A stretch of DNA of 11,487 nucleotides from an uncultured Chloroflexota bacterium (GTDB lineage Bacteria > Chloroflexota > Dehalococcoidia > SAR202 > UBA11138). The translations under genes and the position numbers were made by a program. The notes below the pieces were generated by a model, which saw only the letters and a program-made list of their open reading frames with translations, searched no databases and was not told where the DNA came from. How positions within the stretch are numbered: position 1 is the stretch's first letter; each line of letters starts with the position of its first letter. The stretch spans positions 1 through 11,487 of the forward strand of contig CAJWRP010000030.1 of the NCBI GenBank assembly GCA_913046025.1, given 5' to 3'. Shown piece after piece: positions 1 to 6,086 of this stretch.

Positions 1-752
1 GCAACCTCCAACGGGGTGCGGGACCGTCTGGCATCCAGAACCTGGCGGGCAGGTGACGATCCCAAGGCCGACTCCTGCGACAGTATGGCCCAAAGCTTTG
101 CCAGTTCGGTCTTTAGCGAGTCTTCGGGGCAGGTCAGAAGAAGGCCTGGGATTGGAGCCAATTTGTTGGGCTCCCCCTCTGCCAAGGCGTTCAGCAGGCT
201 TCCTTCCTCTGCCAATGGGTAGGCATTTAAAGAAGTGCCAATCCTGGAAACAGAGCCAGAGTATTCCCATCGAACGCTAATGCCGTTTCTTACTTCCAGA
301 ACAACGTCCGGAGCATTGAAGCTTATCCACCGCCAGAGATAGCGCGTTTCGGGATCATGTTCGTGGCCGTAGTAACCGTCATCGGTGGGAGGGTAACCTG
401 TCTCAGGGTTGCCGCCCGCGGCGTTGCTACGTGAGATGCCAGCGGCCAGGCCGTCGGGATTGCCGCAGGGGATTGCACTCAAGGCAATCTCCTTTGCCAG
501 AGCATCGCCGCCGTCGAGGTACGATTCTATGGCCTCCAAGGAACGGCTTACATCTTCGAAGCTGCCGGAAAGGCCGCCGACAAGCAGCACTCTAGTGCGG
601 TGAGTGTCCGGAACGTAGGCGTCATTGTGCACTAAAACTGGTATCGCCTTGTCAGATCGAGTAACGCCGCACCCATCGACTCGCCACCGCTCGGGTGCCC
701 GCTGCGCCAGTTTGAGAAGCTGCTCATCAAGATTAATACTAGAATTGACCAT
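1..752 (-). CDS. M14 zinc-carboxypeptidase-like protein, 3' end outside window, probable pseudo-enzyme
   Basis: An open frame of 250 codons runs from ATG at 752 to the left edge without a stop, so the C-terminus is missing. The fold is suggested by the order of M14 landmarks: a VLLVGGLSGSFED strand and loop (residues 55-67), IPCGNPDG (94-101), DPETRYLWRW (133-142) and VVLEVRNG (about 151-157). In active M14 enzymes the first motif is GGxHGxE and the last strand ends in DxH, together supplying the three zinc ligands. Here serine 62 and phenylalanine 65 stand where His and Glu are expected, and arginine 155 where the second His is expected. The DLNRNF-like substrate-binding segment is also not recognisable. 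I infer a non-catalytic or altered-function homologue. There is no signal peptide. A weak GTAGG ribosome site lies about 8 bases before the ATG. It lies 240 bases downstream of larB on the same strand. Family call moderate, loss of catalysis inferred. Confidence 0.7.
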   Translation of the reverse strand, partial: MVNSSINLDEQLLKLAQRAPERWRVDGCGVTRSDKAIPVLVHNDAYVPDTHRTRVLLVGGLSGSFEDVSRSLEAIESYLDGGDALAKEIALSAIPCGNPDGLAAGISRSNAAGGNPETGYPPTDDGYYGHEHDPETRYLWRWISFNAPDVVLEVRNGISVRWEYSGSVSRIGTSLNAYPLAEEGSLLNALAEGEPNKLAPIPGLLLTCPEDSLKTELAKLWAILSQESALGSSPARQVLDARRSRTPLEV

Positions 753-992
753 ATCAAAAACCTACAGCTTCTAAATTAGTTTTGTGTACAACGATTGCGA
801 AGACAACAAAAATGTAAACATTCCCTTGTATGAACAACTAGCCTGTTCGGGCCCTCTTTGAACATATGTTGCTGCTGGATTGAAAACGCGCTGCCAATTT
901 TAACACAGCGTCCATGAAAGTCGGAACATTCAAAAGGTAAGGTAGTGCAGAGCGTGATGTTTGGGATGTCGTTGGGTAAAGAGCTGTTTTGT

Positions 993-1685
993 TCAGTCGA
1001 GAACAGCCGTGGGCAGCCTGTTGATTAGCGAGGCCAGATAGCCCGCGCCAAAACCGTTATCAATATTGACAACCCCGATGCCTGTGGCGCAGCTATTGAG
1101 CATGGCTAGCAGAGCGGCTAGCCCATCAAAACTCGCCCCGTACCCGATGCTGGTGGGAACTGCTATCACAGGCACCTGTACGAGCCCGCCTATGACCGAA
1201 GGTAAAGCACCCTCCATTCCCGCCACGGCCACCACCACCCTGGCTTTCTGCAGCACTGGCAATTGTGCCAGCAATCGGTGAATCCCAGCAACTCCAACGT
1301 CGTAGACTCGTTCCACCTGGCTGTCCATCAGTTCGGCAGTCACGGCTGCCTCATATGCCACGGGGAGGTCTGCAGTACCCGCACATACGACCAGTACACC
1401 GGGCGTGACTTTTACCGTACCTAGCGGGCGTCGGTCTACGACGATCGTCCTGGCGACGTCGTCGTACTGGGCGTCAGAGGCTTTTTGCTGCATGGCGTCG
1501 AAGGCTTCTAGAGAGGCTCGGGTAACCAGTAGACGGTCCGACTGCCTTAAGAGCGCTTCGCCGATAGAGGCCACCTGATCAGGCGTCTTCCCCTGCCCGA
1601 AGATAACTTCGGGAAAGCCTTTGCGTAGGGCCCTGTGGTGGTCTACTTTGGCGAATTCCAGATCTTCAAAGGGTAGCCCTCGCAA
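993..1685 (-). CDS. larB: LarB, nickel-pincer nucleotide cofactor synthesis (pyridinium biscarboxylate synthase)
   Basis: LarB carboxylates the pyridinium ring of nicotinate adenine dinucleotide and releases AMP, the first step to the nickel-pincer cofactor of lactate racemase and related LarA enzymes; it resembles PurE. Counting from TTG at 1685 (230 residues), visible family motifs are VDHHR (14-18), CAGTAD (101-106), [13 protein letters not shown] (155-167), PTSIGYGAS (177-185) and NIDNGFGAG (207-215). The frame is open for 33 codons upstream of this TTG, and 26 of them (from ATA at 1763) encode a helix ending in [10 protein letters not shown], which is what LarB proteins normally carry before LPFEDL. 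A ribosome site at 1771-1777 points to ATA at 1763 (or ATC at 1766), giving 256 residues, close to the usual family length. The coordinates given use the only canonical start. larC, larE and larA are not in the window. Identification is very secure; the start is not. Confidence 0.95.
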   Translation of the reverse strand: MRGLPFEDLEFAKVDHHRALRKGFPEVIFGQGKTPDQVASIGEALLRQSDRLLVTRASLEAFDAMQQKASDAQYDDVARTIVVDRRPLGTVKVTPGVLVVCAGTADLPVAYEAAVTAELMDSQVERVYDVGVAGIHRLLAQLPVLQKARVVVAVAGMEGALPSVIGGLVQVPVIAVPTSIGYGASFDGLAALLAMLNSCATGIGVVNIDNGFGAGYLASLINRLPTAVLD

Positions 1686-1770
1686 CCGTTCAATGACCTC
1701 GTCTTCTGAAAGACCATTGTCCTTAAAGTTTTGAAGTAGAGTGCGTAACCGAGACTCGTCTATGATTCGT

Positions 1771-1777
1771 CTCCCCT
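1771..1777 (-). promoter_or_regulatory. Ribosome binding site pointing to a non-ATG start of larB
   Basis: AGGGGAG on the minus strand lies 7 bases before ATA (1763-1761) and 4 bases before ATC (1766-1764), both in frame with larB. No ATG, GTG or TTG occurs in frame between the stop codon at 1785-1787 and TTG at 1685. The site decides between a 256-residue protein and a truncated 230-residue one. Confidence 0.55.
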
Positions 1778-1889
1778 GTGCATCTTAAGTCACTTTAACT
1801 GTAAACACCGTCATTAATGCTCGACGGGTTCGCAATCGCATAGAACGAGTATACAGGTCTATTCCAGAACCCGTAAAGACTAACGAACA

Positions 1890-1915
1890 ACGGTCTCGCG
1901 TAACTGCGAGGCCGT
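1890..1915 (-). terminator. Hairpin between the zinc-ribbon gene and larB, possible terminator
   Basis: A 10-bp stem (one G-T wobble) closes a 6-base loop: arm ACGGTCTCGC at 1890-1899, arm GCGAGGCCGT at 1906-1915. On the minus strand it is followed by TTGTTCGTT, a broken T-tract, so it could end the zinc-ribbon transcript about 80 bases after its stop codon. On the plus strand no T-tract follows. Further towards larB (1849-1854) the minus strand reads TATACT, a possible -10 box without a convincing -35. The stem is certain; the terminator role is inferred. Confidence 0.5.
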
Positions 1916-1995
1916 AAGTATTCTCAATATGTTTGTTCTGGCCCTTCTCTAGCCTTCGTCATGCTTCCGAGGTCAATCCGGTTTCTGGGCAGAAT

Positions 1996-2187
1996 TTAGC
2001 TGGCTCTGGTTAGTTCAGGCATCTCCGCGTGTAGCTTTTCGAGGTTAAGCTTCAGGGAAATGGATAGAGGATCGTCTGCCGAATCCTTGGTCCAGCCGCA
2101 CTGCAGGCAATTCTCGTACTCGCCGTACCAGTCGCTTTTTACATTCACATCGCCATTGCAGCGGGGGCAGCTCTTCAAGTTCAGCAT
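1996..2187 (-). CDS. Small zinc-ribbon protein, 63 residues
   Basis: The N-terminal half carries CPRC (residues 7-10) and CLQCG (28-32), separated by an aromatic, acidic segment with DWYGEY. This is a typical four-cysteine zinc-ribbon arrangement of a kind common in short bacterial proteins of unknown role. The C-terminal half is a charged helix (LKLNLEKLHAEM). There is no signal peptide or membrane segment. The start at 2187 is supported by GAGGAG at 2195-2200, 7 bases upstream. It is transcribed away from the lipoprotein gene, with 244 bases between the two starts. Zinc binding is an inference from the cysteines. A nucleic-acid-binding or protein-partner role is possible, but nothing nearby fixes it. 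Confidence 0.8.
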   Translation of the reverse strand: MLNLKSCPRCNGDVNVKSDWYGEYENCLQCGWTKDSADDPLSISLKLNLEKLHAEMPELTRAS

Positions 2188-2322
2188 TTCGGGTCTCCTC
2201 TTGTTCCATCTTGTATACCCTGATTATCATGCACTAGTGTTACCAGATAGTTACTTATCTGTTAATTCTGTCTTGGTTATTGACTGTAAAAGAGCCCAGT
2301 TATTGCAGCTGTTCTTCAACAC

Positions 2323-2418
2323 TCACTGCCAAGCCCCGATGGCCCACGTCTGTGCAGCGTGGCCGAAACTCAATCCACATTGGGTGCAGTGCGCGTAGTC
2401 TTTGACGAGGGAGCGGGT
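2323..2418 (-). pseudogene. Possible remnant of a CxxC protein C-terminus
   Basis: On the minus strand, between TAA at 2419-2421 and TGA at 2323-2325, a 31-codon open stretch reads KDYAHCTQCGLSFGHAAQTW and a few more residues. CTQCG followed by an aromatic and glycine-rich end resembles half of a zinc ribbon. It has no start codon, and the lipoprotein gene begins just upstream, so a gene could have been cut off here. It may equally be chance; the stretch is very short. Confidence 0.2.
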
Positions 2419-2431
2419 TTAATCTGATTCC

Positions 2432-4489
2432 ATGAATTATTACTTCGCTGCTATTAGAGCGATGGTATCTCTGCTGGCCGTATCAGTAGTTCTGGCGGCG
2501 TGTTCGTTGTGGACGCCGGAAGACACTCAGAAATCTGATCTGCCTTCACAAGGGACTGCCCCCTTGGAGCAGGACTTTCCCGTTCCATCTTCGCCGGCTG
2601 ACCTTTCTATTGAGCTCCCCAGCAAGCCGCAAGTCCCACAATTGCCGACTCGGACACAAGCTACCGTTCCGATTTCCTCTGTGGCGTCCCCTGAGCCCGT
2701 GGACTTGCTTGATCAACCAGGGCCGTCCAGTGTTTCTGCTGTCTGGTCGGTGCCCCCGGATAGGGACCTATTTGAACTGGCTTATCGTTTCGGAAAGATA
2801 ACCGAGAAAGCTGGGACGGAACTGCTTGTACCTGAGGGCCCTGCCTTGGAGGTCGGCCACAGCAGTCCGTTCTTTGTTAACGACCTCGTCGACAACACGA
2901 CCTACACTATTCAGGCCACGCTACAGGTTGTCAGCGAAAACGCCTACTGGTATGTCGACGACACCGCAAAACTGTCTGACAAAGACCTGTTGAAAGCAGC
3001 AGATGTGTACGAAGTTGAGATCAGGTCGGACATGGTGGCTGCATTGGGGGACATCAGCAGGCCCGGTGTGGATGGCGATCCCCGCCTCACGGTCCTCCAT
3101 ACCCCGTTGCAGGTCGCCGACGGGTATTTCGGCTCAAGCGATCAGTATCCCCAATCCATTCACCCCCACAGCAACCAGAGAGAGATGATCTATATGGACT
3201 CTGGTCGTCTTACACCAGGTTCCTCTAATTACCTAAGCGTACTGGCGCACGAGCTTCAACATGCCATCCACTGGAATCAGGATGACGGTGAGGACGCCTG
3301 GATAAATGAAGGCATGTCCGAGCTAGCCAAAGAGCAGCTTGGTTACGACTCATACTTTGTGGAGTTTTTTCTACGGCGACCAGATATTCAGCTAAACTTC
3401 TGGCCAGATGAAATCCAGTCCAGCGCGGAGCACTACGGGGCGGCATCTCTCTTTCTGGCGTACCTAGCTCAGCACTATGGGGGCTACAAGGCTGTTGGCG
3501 AACTGGTTCGCGACCCGGCTGACGGCGTAAAGGGAATTGACAATTACCTGTCTGCCCATGGCGTCACTTTTGAAGAGGTGTTTAAAGATTGGACTGTTGC
3601 CAATTACCTGGATGCTGACGCCGGGCCGTATGGATACTCTGATAGGTCGGTGGGAATAAGGTCGCCGCGTCGAATTTTTGCAGAGTTGGATGAATCGGAC
3701 AGCCTGCCTCAATTTGCAGCCCGTTACTACGACCTGCAGCTTCCTGACGGCGACTACGCTGTGGAATTTACCGGCGAATCCACAGTAGCCATAGTGGGTA
3801 CACAGTGCCATAGCGGTGACCGCTGCTGGTGGAGTGGGAACGGCGACTCTATCAACTCCATGCTTACAAGAGAGTTTGACCTGACAGGATTAACGCAAGC
3901 TACCCTGGAGTTCTGGACATGGTACGAGATAGAGGGGGGCTGGGATTACGCGTATGCCTCTGTATCAACTGATGGTGGAGAGCGGTGGTCGATTCTGAAG
4001 GGCAGCCTGACCACCACCGAGGACCCAATGGGCAACAATTTCGGTACCGGATTCACAAGCTCCAGTGGTCAATGGGTCCATGAGTCGATGGACATGACGA
4101 AATTTTCCGACCATAGGGTTCATGTGAGATTCGACTACGTCACGGACGACGCCGTCAATCTGGGTGGATTTGTTATAGACGACATCGGCGTGCCCGAACT
4201 AAGCCTGCTTGACGATGCAGAGACACCGGGCAATTGGAAGGCCGACGGATTCCAGCTGATAGACAACTCGCTTCCTCAGAAGTTTGCGTTACAGATAATA
4301 GAATTCAGTATGGATGACACTGCGACTGTAAGGGAAATTGACCTACAGGACCAACCTACAGGAGCGGCCCAAATCACGGGACTAGGCAGCGAATTGCAGA
4401 GTGCTGTCCTGGTGATAATCCCTCTGACAAGAGGCACGTTTGTTCCGTCGCGGTATCATCTGTCTATCGTGGCTGTGGGCGACAAGTAG
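2432..4489 (+). CDS. Secreted lipoprotein metallopeptidase (HExxH) with C-terminal InhA/MAM-like domain
   Basis: A 685-residue protein begins with a lipoprotein signal peptide: hydrophobic residues 11-23 and lipobox LAAC with Cys24, so it should be anchored outside the cytoplasmic membrane. Residues 30-105 are a Pro/Ser/Thr-rich linker. The catalytic region carries HELQH at 273-277 and INEGMSEL at 291-298, where Glu293 is the likely third zinc ligand, an arrangement like gluzincin peptidases. Residues about 455-590 form a beta-rich module with WWSGNGDSINSMLTREFDL, repeated aromatic strands and GGFVIDDIGV, as seen in MAM domains and the C-terminal part of immune inhibitor A (M6) proteases. Cys459 and Cys465 may form a disulfide. 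The role would be extracellular protein breakdown or surface protein processing. ATG at 2432 is the first start after an in-frame TAA (2420-2422); no strong ribosome site is visible. It converges on the next gene with an 8-base gap. Confidence 0.88.
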   Translation: MNYYFAAIRAMVSLLAVSVVLAACSLWTPEDTQKSDLPSQGTAPLEQDFPVPSSPADLSIELPSKPQVPQLPTRTQATVPISSVASPEPVDLLDQPGPSSVSAVWSVPPDRDLFELAYRFGKITEKAGTELLVPEGPALEVGHSSPFFVNDLVDNTTYTIQATLQVVSENAYWYVDDTAKLSDKDLLKAADVYEVEIRSDMVAALGDISRPGVDGDPRLTVLHTPLQVADGYFGSSDQYPQSIHPHSNQREMIYMDSGRLTPGSSNYLSVLAHELQHAIHWNQDDGEDAWINEGMSELAKEQLGYDSYFVEFFLRRPDIQLNFWPDEIQSSAEHYGAASLFLAYLAQHYGGYKAVGELVRDPADGVKGIDNYLSAHGVTFEEVFKDWTVANYLDADAGPYGYSDRSVGIRSPRRIFAELDESDSLPQFAARYYDLQLPDGDYAVEFTGESTVAIVGTQCHSGDRCWWSGNGDSINSMLTREFDLTGLTQATLEFWTWYEIEGGWDYAYASVSTDGGERWSILKGSLTTTEDPMGNNFGTGFTSSSGQWVHESMDMTKFSDHRVHVRFDYVTDDAVNLGGFVIDDIGVPELSLLDDAETPGNWKADGFQLIDNSLPQKFALQIIEFSMDDTATVREIDLQDQPTGAAQITGLGSELQSAVLVIIPLTRGTFVPSRYHLSIVAVGDK

Positions 4490-4508
4490 CCTGAGCGTCA
4501 ATTCAGGC
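4489..4508. repeat. Inverted repeat between convergent stop codons
   Basis: GCCTGA (4489-4494) and TCAGGC (4503-4508) form a 6-bp stem with an 8-base loop, covering the last base of the lipoprotein stop codon and the stop of the convergent gene. There is no T-tract on either side, so it is at best a weak bidirectional transcript end. Confidence 0.3.
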
Positions 4509-4854
4509 GACGTATCATGGCCCTGAAGGTCCGCTGCAGCTTGTGTAGCCTGGGGTCGTACTCTCCCAGAGGGTACTGATGAGGATGGGCCTCCACCCAG
4601 AGAAGAGTTACCTCAGCGACAAGATCATCTCTGATGATCTTGTCAGTTGCGGTCTCACGGACAAATCGCAGGATCTCATTACGCCGCCGCACCACTCGCC
4701 GGAGGTATAGGGGTAAACTGATGGGCAGCCACAGCAATTTACCCACAAACCTAATGACCGACATCTGGTCATCGAAGGCTTCGTTGGCGGCTCTACCTTC
4801 ATGCCTGCCAAGCTTTGCCCGCCAGTCCCACTCCTTGGGCCCTTTTTCATTCAT
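4498..4854 (-). CDS. Hypothetical basic protein with a hydrophobic segment, 118 residues
   Basis: I do not recognise a family. From ATG at 4854 the protein opens with a charged, Trp-containing segment (EWDWRAKLGRHEGR). It continues with a hydrophobic, proline-broken stretch flanked by arginines (about residues 33-59, including VGKLLWLPISLPLYLRR), which looks like a membrane-surface or short membrane helix. It ends in a helical, His/Tyr-containing and arginine-rich tail. An open extension of 14 codons to 4896 exists, but GGGAG before the ATG at 4854 and the better codon content favour the shorter form. It has its own promoter at 4952-4980 with a leader of about 90 bases. Reality as a gene is supported by that promoter, the ribosome site and its position filling the gap between neighbours; function is unknown. 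Confidence 0.65.
   Translation of the reverse strand: MNEKGPKEWDWRAKLGRHEGRAANEAFDDQMSVIRFVGKLLWLPISLPLYLRRVVRRRNEILRFVRETATDKIIRDDLVAEVTLLWVEAHPHQYPLGEYDPRLHKLQRTFRAMIRRLN
4618..4644. repeat. Perfect 11-bp inverted repeat inside the hypothetical gene
   Basis: GACAAGATCAT (4618-4628) and ATGATCTTGTC (4634-4644) are exact reverse complements around a 5-base loop CTCTG. The repeat sits inside the coding region of the 118-residue protein, where it encodes DKIIRDDLV. No T-tract follows on either strand. Confidence 0.8.
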
Positions 4855-4951
4855 GGCCTGCTCCCGGCAACAGCAGAGAATCCCACTATAACCCAACTAT
4901 TCACTGCGAATTCCGAAGGTTCGTGCACCCTGTCTTCGTACCGATATAGGA

Positions 4952-4980
4952 ATTTTATGATTGGCATGAGCGACTGTCAA
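4952..4980 (-). promoter_or_regulatory. Strong sigma70-type promoter for the 118-residue protein
   Basis: On the minus strand TTGACA (4975-4980, a perfect -35 box) is followed by exactly 17 bases and TAAAAT (4952-4957, five of six -10 positions). Transcription would start near 4945 and give a leader of about 90 bases before ATG at 4854. This is the best promoter match I found in the window. Confidence 0.75.
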
Positions 4981-5085
4981 TTTGCCTGAGGTTCTGGCCG
5001 CAAGGAGATTGCTCCCATGCGATATAATCTTGTGTAGCCTTTCTCTTTATGTACAGCTATGATATTCTGGTTGGATTGTTACCGT

Positions 5086-5114
5086 TTGAACTACTCCAGT
5101 TCCTATTATTTAAT
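5086..5114 (+). promoter_or_regulatory. Candidate promoter for the methyltransferase
   Basis: TTGAAC (5086-5091, four of six) is followed by 17 bases and TTTAAT (5109-5114, five of six). Transcription would start near 5121, giving a leader of about 75 bases. An alternative -10-like TATAAT lies at 5023-5028, but no -35 sits at the right distance. Confidence 0.5.
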
Positions 5115-5182
5115 TTGTTTCGCCATACCCTTCACGGAGCGAGTGTATGCTCGTCGGCAGGATAATGACCCTCAGATGACCT

Positions 5183-5189
5183 AAGGAGG
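5183..5189 (+). promoter_or_regulatory. Consensus ribosome binding site for the methyltransferase GTG start
   Basis: AAGGAGG lies 6 bases before GTG at 5196 and fixes this non-ATG start. It is the strongest ribosome site in the window and contrasts with the poor initiation regions of the next two genes. Confidence 0.9.
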
Positions 5190-5195
5190 AACATC

Positions 5196-6017
5196 GTGAC
5201 ATCCGAACAATATTCCTTTTCAAAGTTCTCAAGAAATGACTTCTATGAGAAATTGAACTCACGCCTTGTAGATATGGCGGAGTTGAATTCGGGTCAACGC
5301 ATCGTTGATTTGGCTTGCGGCACTGGCGGAGTCACCAAGCTGATTCTGGAACGCTTGCGAGGCGCTCGTGATTCCGTAGTAATTGCGGTCGACCACTCTG
5401 CTTCTGCCCTAAAACAGGCGATGGAGGAGTTGAATGGTCGCAAGGACTCTGCCATCCAGTTTGTTCAGAGTCAGGTCGAGCAGCTTTCCGATTCCCTTAA
5501 GGAATCGGTGGACACCATCGTATTCTGCAACGCCATCCACTACATTCCAGATAAGGACGCTCTGGTTGCGGATATTTCTAAATCCTTAAAGCCAGGTGGC
5601 AAGTTCGCTTTCAATACCTCCTTCTACGAAGGCAGTCATCCACCGGAGACGTTGGATTACTACCGCAAGTGGATGTTCAAAGCCATGCGTATCTTGAGGC
5701 GAGAGTATGGCCTTTCGCCCTCCCGTGACAAAAAGGTTGAGTCTCGCAATCACCTGACCCCTGAAGAGTACAAGAGCTTGCTGGAAAATCACGGCCTCCA
5801 GATTGTTAAGCAGGAGATAGATACGGTCGACGTACCTATCGATGGCTGGTTGGACATTTCCCAGTTTGAAGACTTCGTTGAGGGCGTTATGCCTGGTGTG
5901 CCTCTGGACAAGGCCAGCGCCGCGCTTCAGGAAGCCGTAAGGCAGACCTTCGAGGAGATGAACCTGACTTACGTGTCCCGCAGTTGGCTTGATATTGTGG
6001 CGGTCCGAGCCGCTTAA
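5196..6017 (+). CDS. Class I SAM-dependent methyltransferase
   Basis: A 273-residue protein with a complete Rossmann-type methyltransferase domain. Motif I is VDLACGTGG (residues 37-45), which binds S-adenosylmethionine; the acidic end of strand 2 is IAVDHS (63-68); motif IV lies in VDTIVFCNAIHYIPD (105-119); and LKPGG (131-135) is the post-motif loop typical of UbiE/Methyltransf_11-type enzymes. About 130 residues follow the core, including an acidic, aromatic stretch (about 220-245) that may cap the active site and give substrate specificity. The substrate cannot be read from sequence; small-molecule or lipid methylation is more likely than nucleic acid. The GTG start is fixed by a consensus ribosome site. 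The stop TAA (6015-6017) is in the same frame as the next gene, so the two may be co-transcribed and translationally linked. Confidence 0.9.
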   Translation: MTSEQYSFSKFSRNDFYEKLNSRLVDMAELNSGQRIVDLACGTGGVTKLILERLRGARDSVVIAVDHSASALKQAMEELNGRKDSAIQFVQSQVEQLSDSLKESVDTIVFCNAIHYIPDKDALVADISKSLKPGGKFAFNTSFYEGSHPPETLDYYRKWMFKAMRILRREYGLSPSRDKKVESRNHLTPEEYKSLLENHGLQIVKQEIDTVDVPIDGWLDISQFEDFVEGVMPGVPLDKASAALQEAVRQTFEEMNLTYVSRSWLDIVAVRAA

Positions 6018-6086
6018 CGGCCACGTCGTAGGGATCGGGTCACGCCCCTTCTATTAACAGACCATGAGGTAAACGGCCTCCTAACC

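Larger units (their letters stand above)
4855..5195. other. Divergent intergenic region, 341 bases
   Basis: This stretch separates the divergently transcribed hypothetical protein and methyltransferase. It holds a strong minus-strand promoter (4952-4980), a weaker plus-strand promoter (5086-5114), an isolated TATAAT at 5023-5028 lacking a matching -35, and the methyltransferase ribosome site at its right end. The base composition is AT-rich around 5020-5120. I see no RNA gene or convincing riboswitch structure in it. Confidence 0.7.

Noticed and set aside
983..1007. GCTGTT/AACAGC inverted repeat over the larB stop codon, as a terminator.
   Set aside because: The stem is 6 bp with a 13-base loop and there is no T-run on the minus strand; the rest of 753-992 shows no clear terminator or promoter.
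2280..2308. TTGACT at 2280-2285 as the -35 box of the lipoprotein promoter.
   Set aside because: At 15-18 bases spacing only TATTGC or TTGCAG is present, a poor -10 match; the promoter remains undefined.
2060..2398. 112-codon plus-strand frame upstream of the lipoprotein gene.
   Set aside because: It is antisense to the zinc-ribbon gene, which has motifs and a good ribosome site, and its own sequence has no family character.
5059..5184. 41-codon open frame starting ATG ATA TTC, ending in the TAA that overlaps the methyltransferase ribosome site; a possible leader peptide.
   Set aside because: It has no ribosome site, its 5' part covers the likely promoter -35/-10 boxes, and its composition is unremarkable.
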